A stretch of DNA of 64,000 nucleotides, taken from positions 1 through 64,000 of the forward strand of contig JACRQG010000048.1 of the NCBI GenBank assembly GCA_016222805.1, in the 5' to 3' direction. Source of the stretch: Verrucomicrobiota bacterium (GTDB lineage: Bacteria; Verrucomicrobiota; Verrucomicrobiia; Opitutales; Opitutaceae). The number at the start of each line of letters is the position of its first letter. Position 1 is the first letter of the stretch. The position numbers and the translations under genes are program-made. A model generated the notes under the pieces. It made no database searches. It saw only the letters and a list, made by a program, of their open reading frames with translations, and was not told where the DNA came from. Of the stretch, positions 44,048-52,924 are shown piece after piece.

Positions 44048-46204
44048 ATGAAAGCGCTCCCCACCCTCCCTGTCGCGCCCACCGCTGTCCCGCTCCATCG
44101 CAGCCTCGTGCCGTGGCTCGCCTGCGCCTTCGCCGCCCTGCCGGCGCAGGTGTCTCCCCCCGCCCGGCCCGATCCCGAGGACACCATCGTCCGGCTGTCC
44201 GAGTTCGAGGTGTCGACGCAGCGCGACACGACCTACCGGGCCGCCAGCGCCGTGTCGTCCAACCGCGCGAATACTCCCCTCTTCGAGACCCCCCAATCCA
44301 TCACGGTGCTGACCGAGGCGTTCCTGCGCGACATCGAGGCGCTTTCGGTCACGGAGGCGCTGGAGTTCATTCCAGGCGTGACGCCCGGCGATCCGGGCAC
44401 CGGCGGGGCCGACACCATCCAGACCCGCGGGCAGGCGATTCCCGAAACCCTGCTCGACAACATGCCCGACCTGAACACCAACGTGCGCCCCGATCCCGCC
44501 CTGATCGAACGGGTCGAGTTCATCAAGGGTTCGTCGTCGTCGCTCTACGGCAGCTCCTGGCCCGGGGGTGTGGTCAACTCGATCACCAAGCGTCCGAAGG
44601 CGAAGCCCGCCTACGAATTCGCCCTGCAGTTCGGCAGCTACGACCTGCGGCGCGAGACGATCGATCTCACGGGTCCCCTCGCCCAGAACCGATCGCTGCT
44701 GTACCGCCTCGTGCTGGCCTACGAGGAGAGCGGCAGCTACCGCGACCGGGTGAACTCCGACCGGTGGACCGCGTTGCCGGCGCTTTCCTACGCGTTCGCC
44801 TCGGGGGCGAAGATCACGGTCTCCCACGAGTACCTCCATTCGCGCCAGACAGCGGATCCTTTCCTGCCGATCTTCACCGGCGACACCCAGGTGCGTCTGC
44901 CGCGCGAGCGCTTCCTCGGCCTGCCCGACCAGGACTACGACATCATCAAACGCGCCACGCGGGTATTCTTCGATCACCGGCTCAACGCCCACTGGTCCCT
45001 CCGCCTGGGGTACGCCTACTCCACCATCATCGCCGACAAGATGTCGGGCCAGCTCACGGGCCAGGCCAGCGCCACGACGCGGACGCAGCCCCGCCGGATC
45101 AACCGCCAGTACATCACCACCGGCACCCAGGTGCTCCAGGGCGACGTCCTCGGGCGGTTCGTCACCGGTCCCTTCGCCCACCGCACACTGATCGGCTTCG
45201 ACGTGCGCAAACAACAGAATGACCTCGCCACCTACTTCCAGAACATCACCCCCGCGACGGTGAACGTCGACAACCCCAGCTACACCTACGCGCTCAACGG
45301 GGCGGTCATCACCAATATTCACAACGTCGCCTTCTCCGAATCGTACGGGGCCTATGTCCAGAACCAGGCGTCGGTCTGGCAGGAGAAACTTCAATTGGTT
45401 GTCGGGGCGCGCCTGGACGGTTTGTCGCAGGACACCCTCACCCTCACGCAGCCGCGGCGCACGTCCTACACTCCGCCCAACGTGATCACCCCCCGCTATG
45501 CGCTGCTGTTCCACCCCACGAAAGACACCATGCTCTACGCGACGTACGGGGAGTCGTTCCGGCCGGACGTCTCGGGTCGCCCGATCTTCGGCACGACGGC
45601 GAAGCTCGATCCCACCACCGGCGTGCTGCACGAGATCGGCGGCAAGTCGCGGTTCTTCGACGGCCGGCTGGCCTTCGAAGTCGACCTCTTCGAACTCACG
45701 CGGGAAGGCATCGTGGTGGCCGACCCCGATCATACGGGATTCGTGCTGCAATCCGGCAAGGAGCGCTCGCGGGGGTATTCCGCGTCGTTCCACACCGATC
45801 CCCTGCCCGGGCTGACGTTTTTCGGCGGCTACGCCTACACCGACGGAAAGATTGTGAGCGACAGCAACCGGACGCTGATCGGGCGTCGCCTCCAGGGCAC
45901 GCCCAAGCACAGTTTCAACGCCTTCGCCAAATACCGCGTGCGCAGCGGCCCGCTCCAGGGGCTGGGCTGCGGTGCCGGCGTGCGTTGGGTCGATGATCGC
46001 CCGGGCGCCACCAACACGACGCTGACCTTCCCGGGCTACACCGTGGTCAACGCCCAGGTGAACTACGCGTGGCGTCGCTACTCGTTCAACGTCGCCGTGA
46101 ACAACCTCTTCGACGAGTACTATTGGGCGAATGTCGCCGCCCTCAACGGCAACCGCGCCGGCCTCCCGCTCTCCTATCGCGCCTCCGTACGGGCGAAGTT
46201 CTAG
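44048..46204 (+). CDS. TonB-dependent siderophore-type outer-membrane receptor
   Basis: 718 residues. The signal peptide is not sharply defined (N-terminal MKALPTLPVAPTAVPLHRSL then WLACAFAALPAQ). Plug domain: LFETPQSITVLTEAFLRDIE, ALEFIPGVTPGDPG, DTIQTRGQ, RVEFIKGSSSSLYGSSWPGG. The 22-strand barrel follows with the usual aromatic strand ends (YGESFRPDVSG, FFGGYAYTDGKI, NVAVNNLFDEYYW), closing with terminal Phe (RASVRAKF) for outer-membrane insertion. The N-terminal LSEFEVSTQRDTTYRAASAV stretch is of the type seen in Opitutaceae receptors. Sequence is of the FecA/siderophore class, but carbohydrate uptake is equally plausible, since hydrolase-like paralogs flank it. Confidence 0.93.
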   Translation: MKALPTLPVAPTAVPLHRSLVPWLACAFAALPAQVSPPARPDPEDTIVRLSEFEVSTQRDTTYRAASAVSSNRANTPLFETPQSITVLTEAFLRDIEALSVTEALEFIPGVTPGDPGTGGADTIQTRGQAIPETLLDNMPDLNTNVRPDPALIERVEFIKGSSSSLYGSSWPGGVVNSITKRPKAKPAYEFALQFGSYDLRRETIDLTGPLAQNRSLLYRLVLAYEESGSYRDRVNSDRWTALPALSYAFASGAKITVSHEYLHSRQTADPFLPIFTGDTQVRLPRERFLGLPDQDYDIIKRATRVFFDHRLNAHWSLRLGYAYSTIIADKMSGQLTGQASATTRTQPRRINRQYITTGTQVLQGDVLGRFVTGPFAHRTLIGFDVRKQQNDLATYFQNITPATVNVDNPSYTYALNGAVITNIHNVAFSESYGAYVQNQASVWQEKLQLVVGARLDGLSQDTLTLTQPRRTSYTPPNVITPRYALLFHPTKDTMLYATYGESFRPDVSGRPIFGTTAKLDPTTGVLHEIGGKSRFFDGRLAFEVDLFELTREGIVVADPDHTGFVLQSGKERSRGYSASFHTDPLPGLTFFGGYAYTDGKIVSDSNRTLIGRRLQGTPKHSFNAFAKYRVRSGPLQGLGCGAGVRWVDDRPGATNTTLTFPGYTVVNAQVNYAWRRYSFNVAVNNLFDEYYWANVAALNGNRAGLPLSYRASVRAKF

Positions 46205-46207
46205 GAC

Positions 46208-48805
46208 GTGAAACCGCCTTCTCCTCCCTTCACCCGCACGGTCGCCGCACTCTTCGCTGCTGCCCTCGCCGTCGCGGAGGCACAGCCCGTGGAGACCACC
46301 CGGGGCGATGCCTGGTTCGATGCCGAACTCTCGTTTCGCCTCGAAGGAACGCCCCCACGCCCCGCACGCGGCCGACCCGCCGCCGCGGTGCAGCCCGACT
46401 ACGTCCGGAAGGTGCAGGGAGATTCCAGCGTCCGCTGTCCCCTGGAGGGCCGCCCGGCGGTCGAGCTCGTGCCGGCCTACCGTGAAGCCTGGACCATGGG
46501 TCGCGACTGGCGCCTGCGCTTCGAACTCGCGGCGTCCGATCTCCCGGCCGGCGCCACCTGTGCCCTCGTCCTGATCGACGCGGGCGGGCGCCAGGCGGAA
46601 TCTCGCCCGCTCGGTCTCGCCGCCGCCACCCCGTGGCGGCACGTCGAGTTCGCCCTCGCCGAGCTCTCTGCGCCCGCGGGTTTCGACTTCGCGCGGATCG
46701 TCCGCGCCCGCCTGGTCTTTCGGCCGGCCCCCGCCACGGTGTGGCTCGATGACGTGCGCTTTGTCGCCGCGGCGGGAGACGCCGAGATCGCTCTCACCGA
46801 TCTGCGCACGGCTGATCGCATCGCCCGCGAGGCCGACACACGGATGGCACGGATCCGTGAGTTGTTCACCTCGAAGATCTCCTCCCAGCCGGGGACCAAC
46901 CTGTCGCGGCTCTTCGCCAACCTGTGGCTGGATCGCGACGTGGCGGCGACGAACCGCGAGTTGCTGGCGATCTACACCTCCACCGATCCCAAGGTACGGG
47001 CGGACTACGGGCTCGAATACACTTGGCATCTCGCCGCCACGCCGATGCTCACCCGGTTCTATTTCCACTTTGGCCGGCAGGGCCGGCGGGCGCCCGGACG
47101 CCTCAGTCCGGAGGTCGAGCAGGCCATCCTCCGCCTGCTGTGGGAACGGACCGAACTGAAGAACGATCTGCACGCCGCGCACCAGAGCACCTGGAACCTC
47201 ACCGGCAGCGAGAACCACGATCTCAACGCCAAGGTCGGAAACGTGCTGGTCTCCCAGATCTTTCGCCACGAGCCGGACTACGCCAGCCGCGTGCTGCCCA
47301 ACCGCGGCACCGGGCCGGGCTCCGGTTACTGGTTTCACAAGACCACCGACACGGGCCGCTATCATGGCCCCGAGGGTCGCGCCCAGCCGACGCTCACGGG
47401 CGCCTTGCGCGCGGCGGATCATTACCAGGCCTGGACGGCCTTCATGAAGGAATACCTCCGCGAACGGGCCCGGCGCGGCTTCTTCCTCGAAAAGAGCTCG
47501 CCGGGCTACATGAAGTACACGACCTCGTTCCTTCAGGATCTGTACGACTTCGCCGAGGATTCCGAACTGCGCACGCTGACCGGCATGTTCCTCGACCTCC
47601 TCTGGGCCGAGTGGGCGCAGGATCAGATCCGCGGCATGCGCGGCGGCGCCAAGACCCGCGAGGGCGGCGTGCTCGATTTCCAGCAGGATGCGATGTACGG
47701 GATGGCCACCCTTCTCTTCGGCGGACCGGCGCCCGCCCACCCGTCCCTTACCAGCTACCTGCTTTCCGACTACCGCCCACCGGACATCATCTGGGAACTG
47801 GCGCTGAACCGGACCGCCGCCGGAGCCTACGCCTACATCTCGCACGCCCCGGGCGAGGAGCGTCCCGAACTGCCGCGACCTCCCGGCATGGAACGCACCC
47901 TGCTCTGCAACCCGGACTCCCGCCTCAAGCGCTACAGCTGGGTCACGCCCGAGTTCATCCTCGGCACGCGCATGGACCACCCGCTCGCGGTGCACTCCCA
48001 CCTCAGCTCCGGCAGTTGCTGGGAGGGCATCATTTTCCCGACCTCCACCCGGGCGATGATCTTCCCGCGGGCCATCGAGGTGACCAAGAACGGGACGTGG
48101 CGGATGGAGGCCGAGGGGACCACCCGCAGCTTCCAATCCGGCCCGGTCCTGATCACCCAGCAGAGCCGCGGCGGAGTGACCGTGATCAATCCCGACTGGT
48201 TTCCCCGCGCGGTGCAGGACTCGAAGCCCTTTGGCGTCTACCTCGGCACCGGGCATGATCGCCTCGAGGAGGAGCAGGGCTGGATCTTCGTCGAGGCGGG
48301 CGACGCCTTCCTTGGGGTCCGTCCGGTGAGCGGCCGGTATCAGGTTTCGGTGGACGCCGGGAGCGGCAACAAGGACTGGGTCGACTACGAAGGTGCGGCG
48401 ACCCTCGAAGAGCCGCTCGACCCGATGCCCTATGAGTGGAGTCCCGACCGCACCCTGGTGCGACTCAAGGACCGCCATGCGCCCATCATCTTCGAGGCGG
48501 GCCGCCGGGTGGATGAGGGCACCCTGGCCGCCTTCAAGCAGCGCCTCCTCGGCAATCGGCTCACGCTGACCAAGATCGTCGTGCCCGGCCACTACGTGCT
48601 CACCTACGTGAGCGGAGGGCACACCTATACCTTCAATGCCGCCAACACGGAGATCCCGCGGCTCGACGGCCAGCCCATCGACTACTTCCCCGCCCGGACC
48701 TTCGACAGCCCGCACCTATCCTCCGATTACGGTTCCGGCCTCGTGACGATTTCCGCCGGCCGGCGGCGCCTGATCCTGGACTTCCCGCAGGCAACCCGCC
48801 GGTGA
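46208..48805 (+). CDS. Secreted SENH-motif protein B, larger paralog
   Basis: 865 residues from a GTG 3 bp after the TonB receptor stop, so likely the same transcript. Signal peptide (FTRTVAALFAAALAVAEAQP). About 30-190 is a beta-sandwich module of CBM type (LRFELAASDLPAGATCALVL, FDFARIVRARLVFRPAPATV, WLDDVRF). The rest parallels protein A: SENHDLNAKVGNVLVSQIF, ERARRGFFLEKSSPGYMKYT, GMRGGAKTREGG and a C-terminal GQPIDYFPARTFDSPHLSS. The added N-terminal module suggests substrate anchoring. Presumed glycan-degrading, exported or outer-membrane-associated; family unassigned. Ends 30 bp before the REP copy at 48835. Confidence 0.88.
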   Translation: MKPPSPPFTRTVAALFAAALAVAEAQPVETTRGDAWFDAELSFRLEGTPPRPARGRPAAAVQPDYVRKVQGDSSVRCPLEGRPAVELVPAYREAWTMGRDWRLRFELAASDLPAGATCALVLIDAGGRQAESRPLGLAAATPWRHVEFALAELSAPAGFDFARIVRARLVFRPAPATVWLDDVRFVAAAGDAEIALTDLRTADRIAREADTRMARIRELFTSKISSQPGTNLSRLFANLWLDRDVAATNRELLAIYTSTDPKVRADYGLEYTWHLAATPMLTRFYFHFGRQGRRAPGRLSPEVEQAILRLLWERTELKNDLHAAHQSTWNLTGSENHDLNAKVGNVLVSQIFRHEPDYASRVLPNRGTGPGSGYWFHKTTDTGRYHGPEGRAQPTLTGALRAADHYQAWTAFMKEYLRERARRGFFLEKSSPGYMKYTTSFLQDLYDFAEDSELRTLTGMFLDLLWAEWAQDQIRGMRGGAKTREGGVLDFQQDAMYGMATLLFGGPAPAHPSLTSYLLSDYRPPDIIWELALNRTAAGAYAYISHAPGEERPELPRPPGMERTLLCNPDSRLKRYSWVTPEFILGTRMDHPLAVHSHLSSGSCWEGIIFPTSTRAMIFPRAIEVTKNGTWRMEAEGTTRSFQSGPVLITQQSRGGVTVINPDWFPRAVQDSKPFGVYLGTGHDRLEEEQGWIFVEAGDAFLGVRPVSGRYQVSVDAGSGNKDWVDYEGAATLEEPLDPMPYEWSPDRTLVRLKDRHAPIIFEAGRRVDEGTLAAFKQRLLGNRLTLTKIVVPGHYVLTYVSGGHTYTFNAANTEIPRLDGQPIDYFPARTFDSPHLSSDYGSGLVTISAGRRRLILDFPQATRR

Positions 48806-48834
48806 GCGGAAGGCGCGCCGGAGGCAGACAAGCG

Positions 48835-48887
48835 ACAACGTGGTCCTGCAGCGGCCACGCTTTCCCCTTCGGCTCGGGCGGGGCTAC
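48835..48887 (-). repeat. REP-like element, right copy of inverted pair, plus adjacent hairpin
   Basis: Read on the minus strand it starts GTAGCCCCGCCCGAGCCGAA and matches the left copy at 43848 in 47 of 53 positions. Just outside, TGCAG and CCGAA pair with TTCGG and CTGCA at 48888-48920 as another hairpin. Both lie in the 306-bp gap between protein B and the ALG10-like gene; the rest of that gap holds only the REP at 49010. Confidence 0.72.
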
Positions 48888-49009
48888 TGCAGGACCGAAA
48901 GCACTATCGTTCGGACTGCAAAGACATGCCGGGCGTTGGCGTTCCGTGCGATTTCCAGGCGCGGCGACCTCGCCGTGCGGGACAAGTCGCGGCCATCGCT
49001 TGGTCGCGG

Positions 49010-49029
49010 GGCGGGGTCGCCCCGCCTAC
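49010..49029 (-). repeat. GTAG-REP-like hairpin
   Basis: On the minus strand GTAG precedes a perfect 7-bp hairpin, GGCGGGG, loop CGA, CCCCGCC (49010-49026). It lies 86 bp before the ALG10-like gene. Confidence 0.55.
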
Positions 49030-49111
49030 ACTGCGAGCTGTTTCCCATGAGGACTGGAGGGCGGGCGACACAACCTTGCCCGTTCGTCGCCGACCTGCGT
49101 GGCTTGGCGGG

Positions 49112-50401
49112 ATGGGTTCACCGACTGCCACTCCCGGCTCTCCTGCGCATGACCGCTGGTGGCTGGCTGCCGCCGGGGTGATCACGGTGGGTTGGCTCCT
49201 CGTCTTCAATCCCCTCCGCCCCGACTACCTCGTCGATGAACCCGGGCATCTCGGCAACATTTACCACTTCCTCGAGGGCAAGGCGGGGTGGCCCGAGGCC
49301 ATGCCCATGCTGCCGGGCTACCACTTCCTCGTTGCTGGACTCTGGCAGCTGCACCCTCCCCTCAAGCTGCTCACGCTGGCGCGCCTGGTCTCCACCGTTT
49401 GCGCCCTCCTGGGCCTGGCGTCCTTTGCCCTCGCGTGGCGTCGCTATCACGGCACGCCCGCCGGCCCGCCTACGCTGCTCCTCGCCCTCCTGCCGGTGTT
49501 GCAGCCTTTCACGGGCCTGGCCTACACGGATGCGCCGGCCGTGGCGTTCGTGCTCGCCGCGTGGATGGCGCACCTCGCGGGAAGGTATGCCGTCGCCGCG
49601 GTGATCTTCGCCGCCGCCACCTGCCTTCGGCAAACCAGCCTGATCTGGGCGGGTTTCGTGGTGCTCTGGGACTTGTCCCGCGGGGTTTCCCTTCGCGAGA
49701 TCTTCACGCCGCGACACCTCGCGGCGGCCTGGCCGCGGCTCCGCTGGCTGGCACTGCTTGGCGTGGCGGCGGCGGTCACGGTCCTGACGGCCGGCCGCCT
49801 GACCGTTGGCACGGGCCACGGCAACCCGGCGACGTTCAATCCCGCCCAGATTCACTTCGCCGGCTGGCTTCTCCTGCTACTCGGCCTTCCGCTCTGGCTC
49901 CGCGCCGCCACCAACCTTCCGCGCTGGTATGCCGACCGGCTCCGCACCCGAACCGGTTGGACCGTGGGAGGAACGGCTCTGTTTCTCGGCGCCGCCGTCG
50001 GGCTCGCCACCACCTATGCCAATCCGCATCCGTGGAACCGCGATCTCTTCTGGGAAGGTTGCTCCTTCACGCTCCTGCGCAACTGGCCGCTCGTCTGGGT
50101 CGATCGATTCCCCGTCCTGCGTTGCGGGAGCGGCCTGCTCCTCGCCGCGCTGGCCGCCTGCCTCGTGGCGATCGTGCGTCGGCATCCCCACGGGCGCGCG
50201 CTGGCCCTCACCGGCGCGGCCGGGTTCGTCCCGGCGCTGATCAGCTCGCTCGTGGAGCCGCGCTACTTCATCCCCGGCCTGGTGTTTGGCCTCTTCTTCG
50301 CCCCGCTGCCCCCGGCGGCAACCCGGACGCTGCTGCTCTGGTGGGGCGCGCTTGTCCTCGTGCATGCCCCGTTTGTCGCCCGCGGTCTTTCCCTCTGGTA
50401 G
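49112..50401 (+). CDS. ALG10/DIE2-like integral-membrane glycosyltransferase
   Basis: 429 residues from the ATG at 49112, with about ten membrane helices. ALG10-like signatures: DYLVDEPGHLGNIYHFLEGK with the catalytic Asp-Glu near the N-terminus, MPMLPGYHFLVAGLW, a luminal TDAPAVAFVLAAWMAHLAG, and the diagnostic CLRQTSLIWAGFVVLWD (RQTN/S-x-x-W). The family adds glucose from a lipid-linked donor onto a growing glycan in eukaryotes; bacterial homologs probably decorate envelope glycans or lipids. Same strand as the next two genes, and likely one operon with them. The start is uncertain by tens of codons because the upstream frame is open. Confidence 0.84.
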   Translation: MGSPTATPGSPAHDRWWLAAAGVITVGWLLVFNPLRPDYLVDEPGHLGNIYHFLEGKAGWPEAMPMLPGYHFLVAGLWQLHPPLKLLTLARLVSTVCALLGLASFALAWRRYHGTPAGPPTLLLALLPVLQPFTGLAYTDAPAVAFVLAAWMAHLAGRYAVAAVIFAAATCLRQTSLIWAGFVVLWDLSRGVSLREIFTPRHLAAAWPRLRWLALLGVAAAVTVLTAGRLTVGTGHGNPATFNPAQIHFAGWLLLLLGLPLWLRAATNLPRWYADRLRTRTGWTVGGTALFLGAAVGLATTYANPHPWNRDLFWEGCSFTLLRNWPLVWVDRFPVLRCGSGLLLAALAACLVAIVRRHPHGRALALTGAAGFVPALISSLVEPRYFIPGLVFGLFFAPLPPAATRTLLLWWGALVLVHAPFVARGLSLW

Positions 50402-50450
50402 CAGCCAAACCAACCTTGCCCGAACCCGCGCGTTCTGAGTCCGTATCCCG

Positions 50451-52049
50451 ATGTCCGTTACCACCCAGCCCTCTCCGCCAGCCGCCCCGCCGCGCTGGGT
50501 GTGGGCGTTGGTGCTGGGGATCGGGGCCGCGGTGTTCCTGCCGGTGCTGCGGGTCGGCTTCCTGGCGGACGACTTCGTGTACATTGCCCGCTTCCGGGAA
50601 TTGCCCTGGGCGGCGTGGCCCCGCTTGTTCTTCCACGACTGGTCCGACGGCGTCTGGGGCTCGACGCTCAAGGAACTCCGTCCGTTCGCCGCCCTGTCGC
50701 TGATGATTGATGGCCGACTCTGGGGCGGGCACGTCATCGGTTACCGGCTGGTCAACCTCACGCTGCATCTGGCCGCCGTGGCGCTGGTCGTCCAGCTCGC
50801 CTGGACCTACGCGGGTCGACGCGCGGCGGCGGCGGTCATCGCCGGACTCGTTTTCGCCCTGCACCCCGCCCACGTCGAGGCGGTGACCTGGATCACCGGC
50901 CGACCGGACCTGCTCGGCAGCATCGCCGCCCTGGCGTTTGTCCTCACCGGCGAGCGGTTCTCTTCCGAAGGCGGCCGTGGGTCCGGCCTGCTCGCACTCG
51001 GCGCGTTCTTCGTCGGCGTGTTCACCAAGGAATTCTGCCTGACGATTCCGCTGCTCCTCGCCTTGCGCTGGATCCTGCTCGATCGGCACGCGGGGGCGGC
51101 GGCCTGGCGGCGGCGCGGCGCCCTCCTGCTCGGAGCCATCGTGGTTGTCGCAATCTACGCCGTCGCCCGGCGCCTGGCGTTTGGGTCGGACCCCACCACC
51201 GGGTTCTTCGGCTGGAACGATGCCCCGGCCTGGCAGCGTCAGGCCGGCTATTGGGGCTGGCTCGCCCCCATTCTGCCCTTCACCACCGGGGCCACCTGGA
51301 CCGCGACACCGCCGATGGGCGTCCTGCGTGGGCTCTGGATCCTCGTGGCCGCGGTGGTCACCGGGGCGCTGGGGTTCGCCGCCGTGCGCCGGGCGGCCTG
51401 GGGCAACGCGATCTTCTTTGGCGGCCTCTGGTGGTTCGCCACCACGCTGGGGCTCTTCGTCGCGGTCTACTTCTCGCCGCGGCACCTCTACCTGCCGACG
51501 GCCGGGATCGCCCTCGGCCTCGGGCTGGCCCTGGCCGGCGGCCGGGTCCGCCACGGCCTCGCCGCGCTCGTGCTGCTCTGGTGCACGGCGGCGCACGTCG
51601 CCGCGCTGCAGCCGTGGCGGACCGCCGGCCGCATCTCCACCGAGGTGCTCGCCGCGCTCGATGCCGATCTTGCGGGCGGCGACCCGACAACCGTCGCGCT
51701 GGTCTCGGTGCCGGAGACCTTCGGGCCGGTGCTGTTGTGGGCGTGGTCGAGCCCGCAGGCCCTCGGGGCGCCGTTCCTGCGCCACCCGGTGCCGACCGAG
51801 CGGATCCTGGAGCGGGTGGTGAACTACGTGCGGTCGGACCGCTGGCTGCCGGATCGCCGCCCCGTCGAGACCGTGCGCGCGGCCAACAGCGCCGCGGCTG
51901 TCTACGTCGATCCCGCGGGGCGGGTCCACCATCGACGGCTCTCGCGGGCCGAGCTGCAGATTTACGGGGACAAGCTCGCCGCACTGGTGGCCCAGGGCCT
52001 CAACCCCGACAATCTCGCCGACTGGCTCAAAGCCTGCGCCCTGCCATGA
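50451..52049 (+). CDS. PMT/TMTC-like integral-membrane glycosyltransferase
   Basis: 532 residues, about 10-11 helices. N-terminal loop GFLADDFVYIARFRELPW holds the Asp-Asp pair expected of GT-C enzymes; LRPFAALSLMIDGRLWG and the conserved FALHPAHVEAVTWITGRPD are characteristic of the TMTC/PMT-like group, followed by a C-terminal soluble portion (AALDADLAGGDPTTVALVSV onward). It transfers a sugar from a polyprenyl-phosphate donor on the periplasmic side. Coupled by ATGA to the GT2 gene, suggesting that GT2 supplies the polyprenyl-linked sugar. Confidence 0.88.
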   Translation: MSVTTQPSPPAAPPRWVWALVLGIGAAVFLPVLRVGFLADDFVYIARFRELPWAAWPRLFFHDWSDGVWGSTLKELRPFAALSLMIDGRLWGGHVIGYRLVNLTLHLAAVALVVQLAWTYAGRRAAAAVIAGLVFALHPAHVEAVTWITGRPDLLGSIAALAFVLTGERFSSEGGRGSGLLALGAFFVGVFTKEFCLTIPLLLALRWILLDRHAGAAAWRRRGALLLGAIVVVAIYAVARRLAFGSDPTTGFFGWNDAPAWQRQAGYWGWLAPILPFTTGATWTATPPMGVLRGLWILVAAVVTGALGFAAVRRAAWGNAIFFGGLWWFATTLGLFVAVYFSPRHLYLPTAGIALGLGLALAGGRVRHGLAALVLLWCTAAHVAALQPWRTAGRISTEVLAALDADLAGGDPTTVALVSVPETFGPVLLWAWSSPQALGAPFLRHPVPTERILERVVNYVRSDRWLPDRRPVETVRAANSAAAVYVDPAGRVHHRRLSRAELQIYGDKLAALVAQGLNPDNLADWLKACALP

Positions 52050-52777
52050 CCGCCGAGCCCCCGCAACTGACCGTCCTCATCCCCTTCTACAACGAGGCTC
52101 CCAATGTGGCGCCGCTGTTGGAGGAGCTGCGCACGGTGCTGACCACCGCCCCATTTTGCCCGCCCGCGGGACCAGCGTTGGCCGTTGAAGTCCTGCTGGT
52201 TGATGACGGCAGCAGCGACGGCACCGCGGTCGAACTCGACGCCGCGGCGGCCCGCTGGAGCGCGATTCGCGTCGAGCATTTCCCGGTCAACCGCGGGCAG
52301 GCCGCGGCGCTTTGGTGGGGCTTCCGGCACGCGCGCGGCGCGTGGATCGCCACCCTCGATGGCGACGGCCAGAATCCCCCGGCGGAACTCGCCCGCCTCT
52401 GGACCCGCCGCGCCGAAGCCGACCTGATCTGTGGCATCCGGGCGCAGCGGCGGGACTCCCGGCTGCGCCGCGTGATGTCGCGGATCGCCAACGCCACCCG
52501 GCGCGCCCTGCTGCGCGACGGCGTCCGCGACACCGGCTGCTCGCTGAAGCTCTTCCGGCGCGAGGTTGCCGAATCGTTCCTGCCGATCCGCACCCTCTAT
52601 TCCTTCCTGCCGGCCTTCGCCGTGGCCGGCGGATGGAAGGTCATCGAGACACCCGTGGACCATCGCCCGCGGCGCGCCGGCGAATCGAAGTACGGCTTGC
52701 GCGTCATGGCCCTGCACCCGCTGATGGATCTGCTCGCGCTCGCCTGGGTGCTGCGCCGCAGCTTGAGGAGGCGGTAG
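52046..52777 (+). CDS. GT2 family glycosyltransferase (polyprenyl-phosphate sugar synthase-like)
   Basis: 243 residues from the ATG at 52046, overlapping the stop of the preceding GT-C gene. GT-A fold: LTVLIPFYNEAPNVAPLLEE, VEVLLVDDGSSDGTA (nucleotide-binding DD), ATLDGDGQNPPAEL (the DxD-like metal site), ICGIRAQRRDSRLRR, and the C-terminal RRAGESKYGLRVMALHPLMD with the membrane-proximal helix. Closely of the dolichol-phosphate-mannose or undecaprenyl-phosphate-sugar synthase type. It is cytoplasmic and monotopic, and provides the lipid-linked donor to the two membrane transferases upstream (inference). Confidence 0.93.
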   Translation: MTAEPPQLTVLIPFYNEAPNVAPLLEELRTVLTTAPFCPPAGPALAVEVLLVDDGSSDGTAVELDAAAARWSAIRVEHFPVNRGQAAALWWGFRHARGAWIATLDGDGQNPPAELARLWTRRAEADLICGIRAQRRDSRLRRVMSRIANATRRALLRDGVRDTGCSLKLFRREVAESFLPIRTLYSFLPAFAVAGGWKVIETPVDHRPRRAGESKYGLRVMALHPLMDLLALAWVLRRSLRRR

Positions 52778-52924
52778 CCGGCTGGTCACGCGGCCTCCTT
52801 CCCGGTCGCGGCGACGGAATTCGGCACGCTCCTCTTGCACGAACGCCTCTCCGCCCTAATTTCGCCTCCCCTTGCGGCCCAACCCATTCGACCCCCGGGC
52901 CGCAACTCCTCTCCGTCCCCTCTC

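Noticed and set aside
44036-48715. A 1,559-codon open frame on the minus strand
   Set aside because: It is antisense to the TonB receptor and protein B, with GC-skewed, Arg/Gly-rich composition and no family features; typical of high-GC codon shadows.
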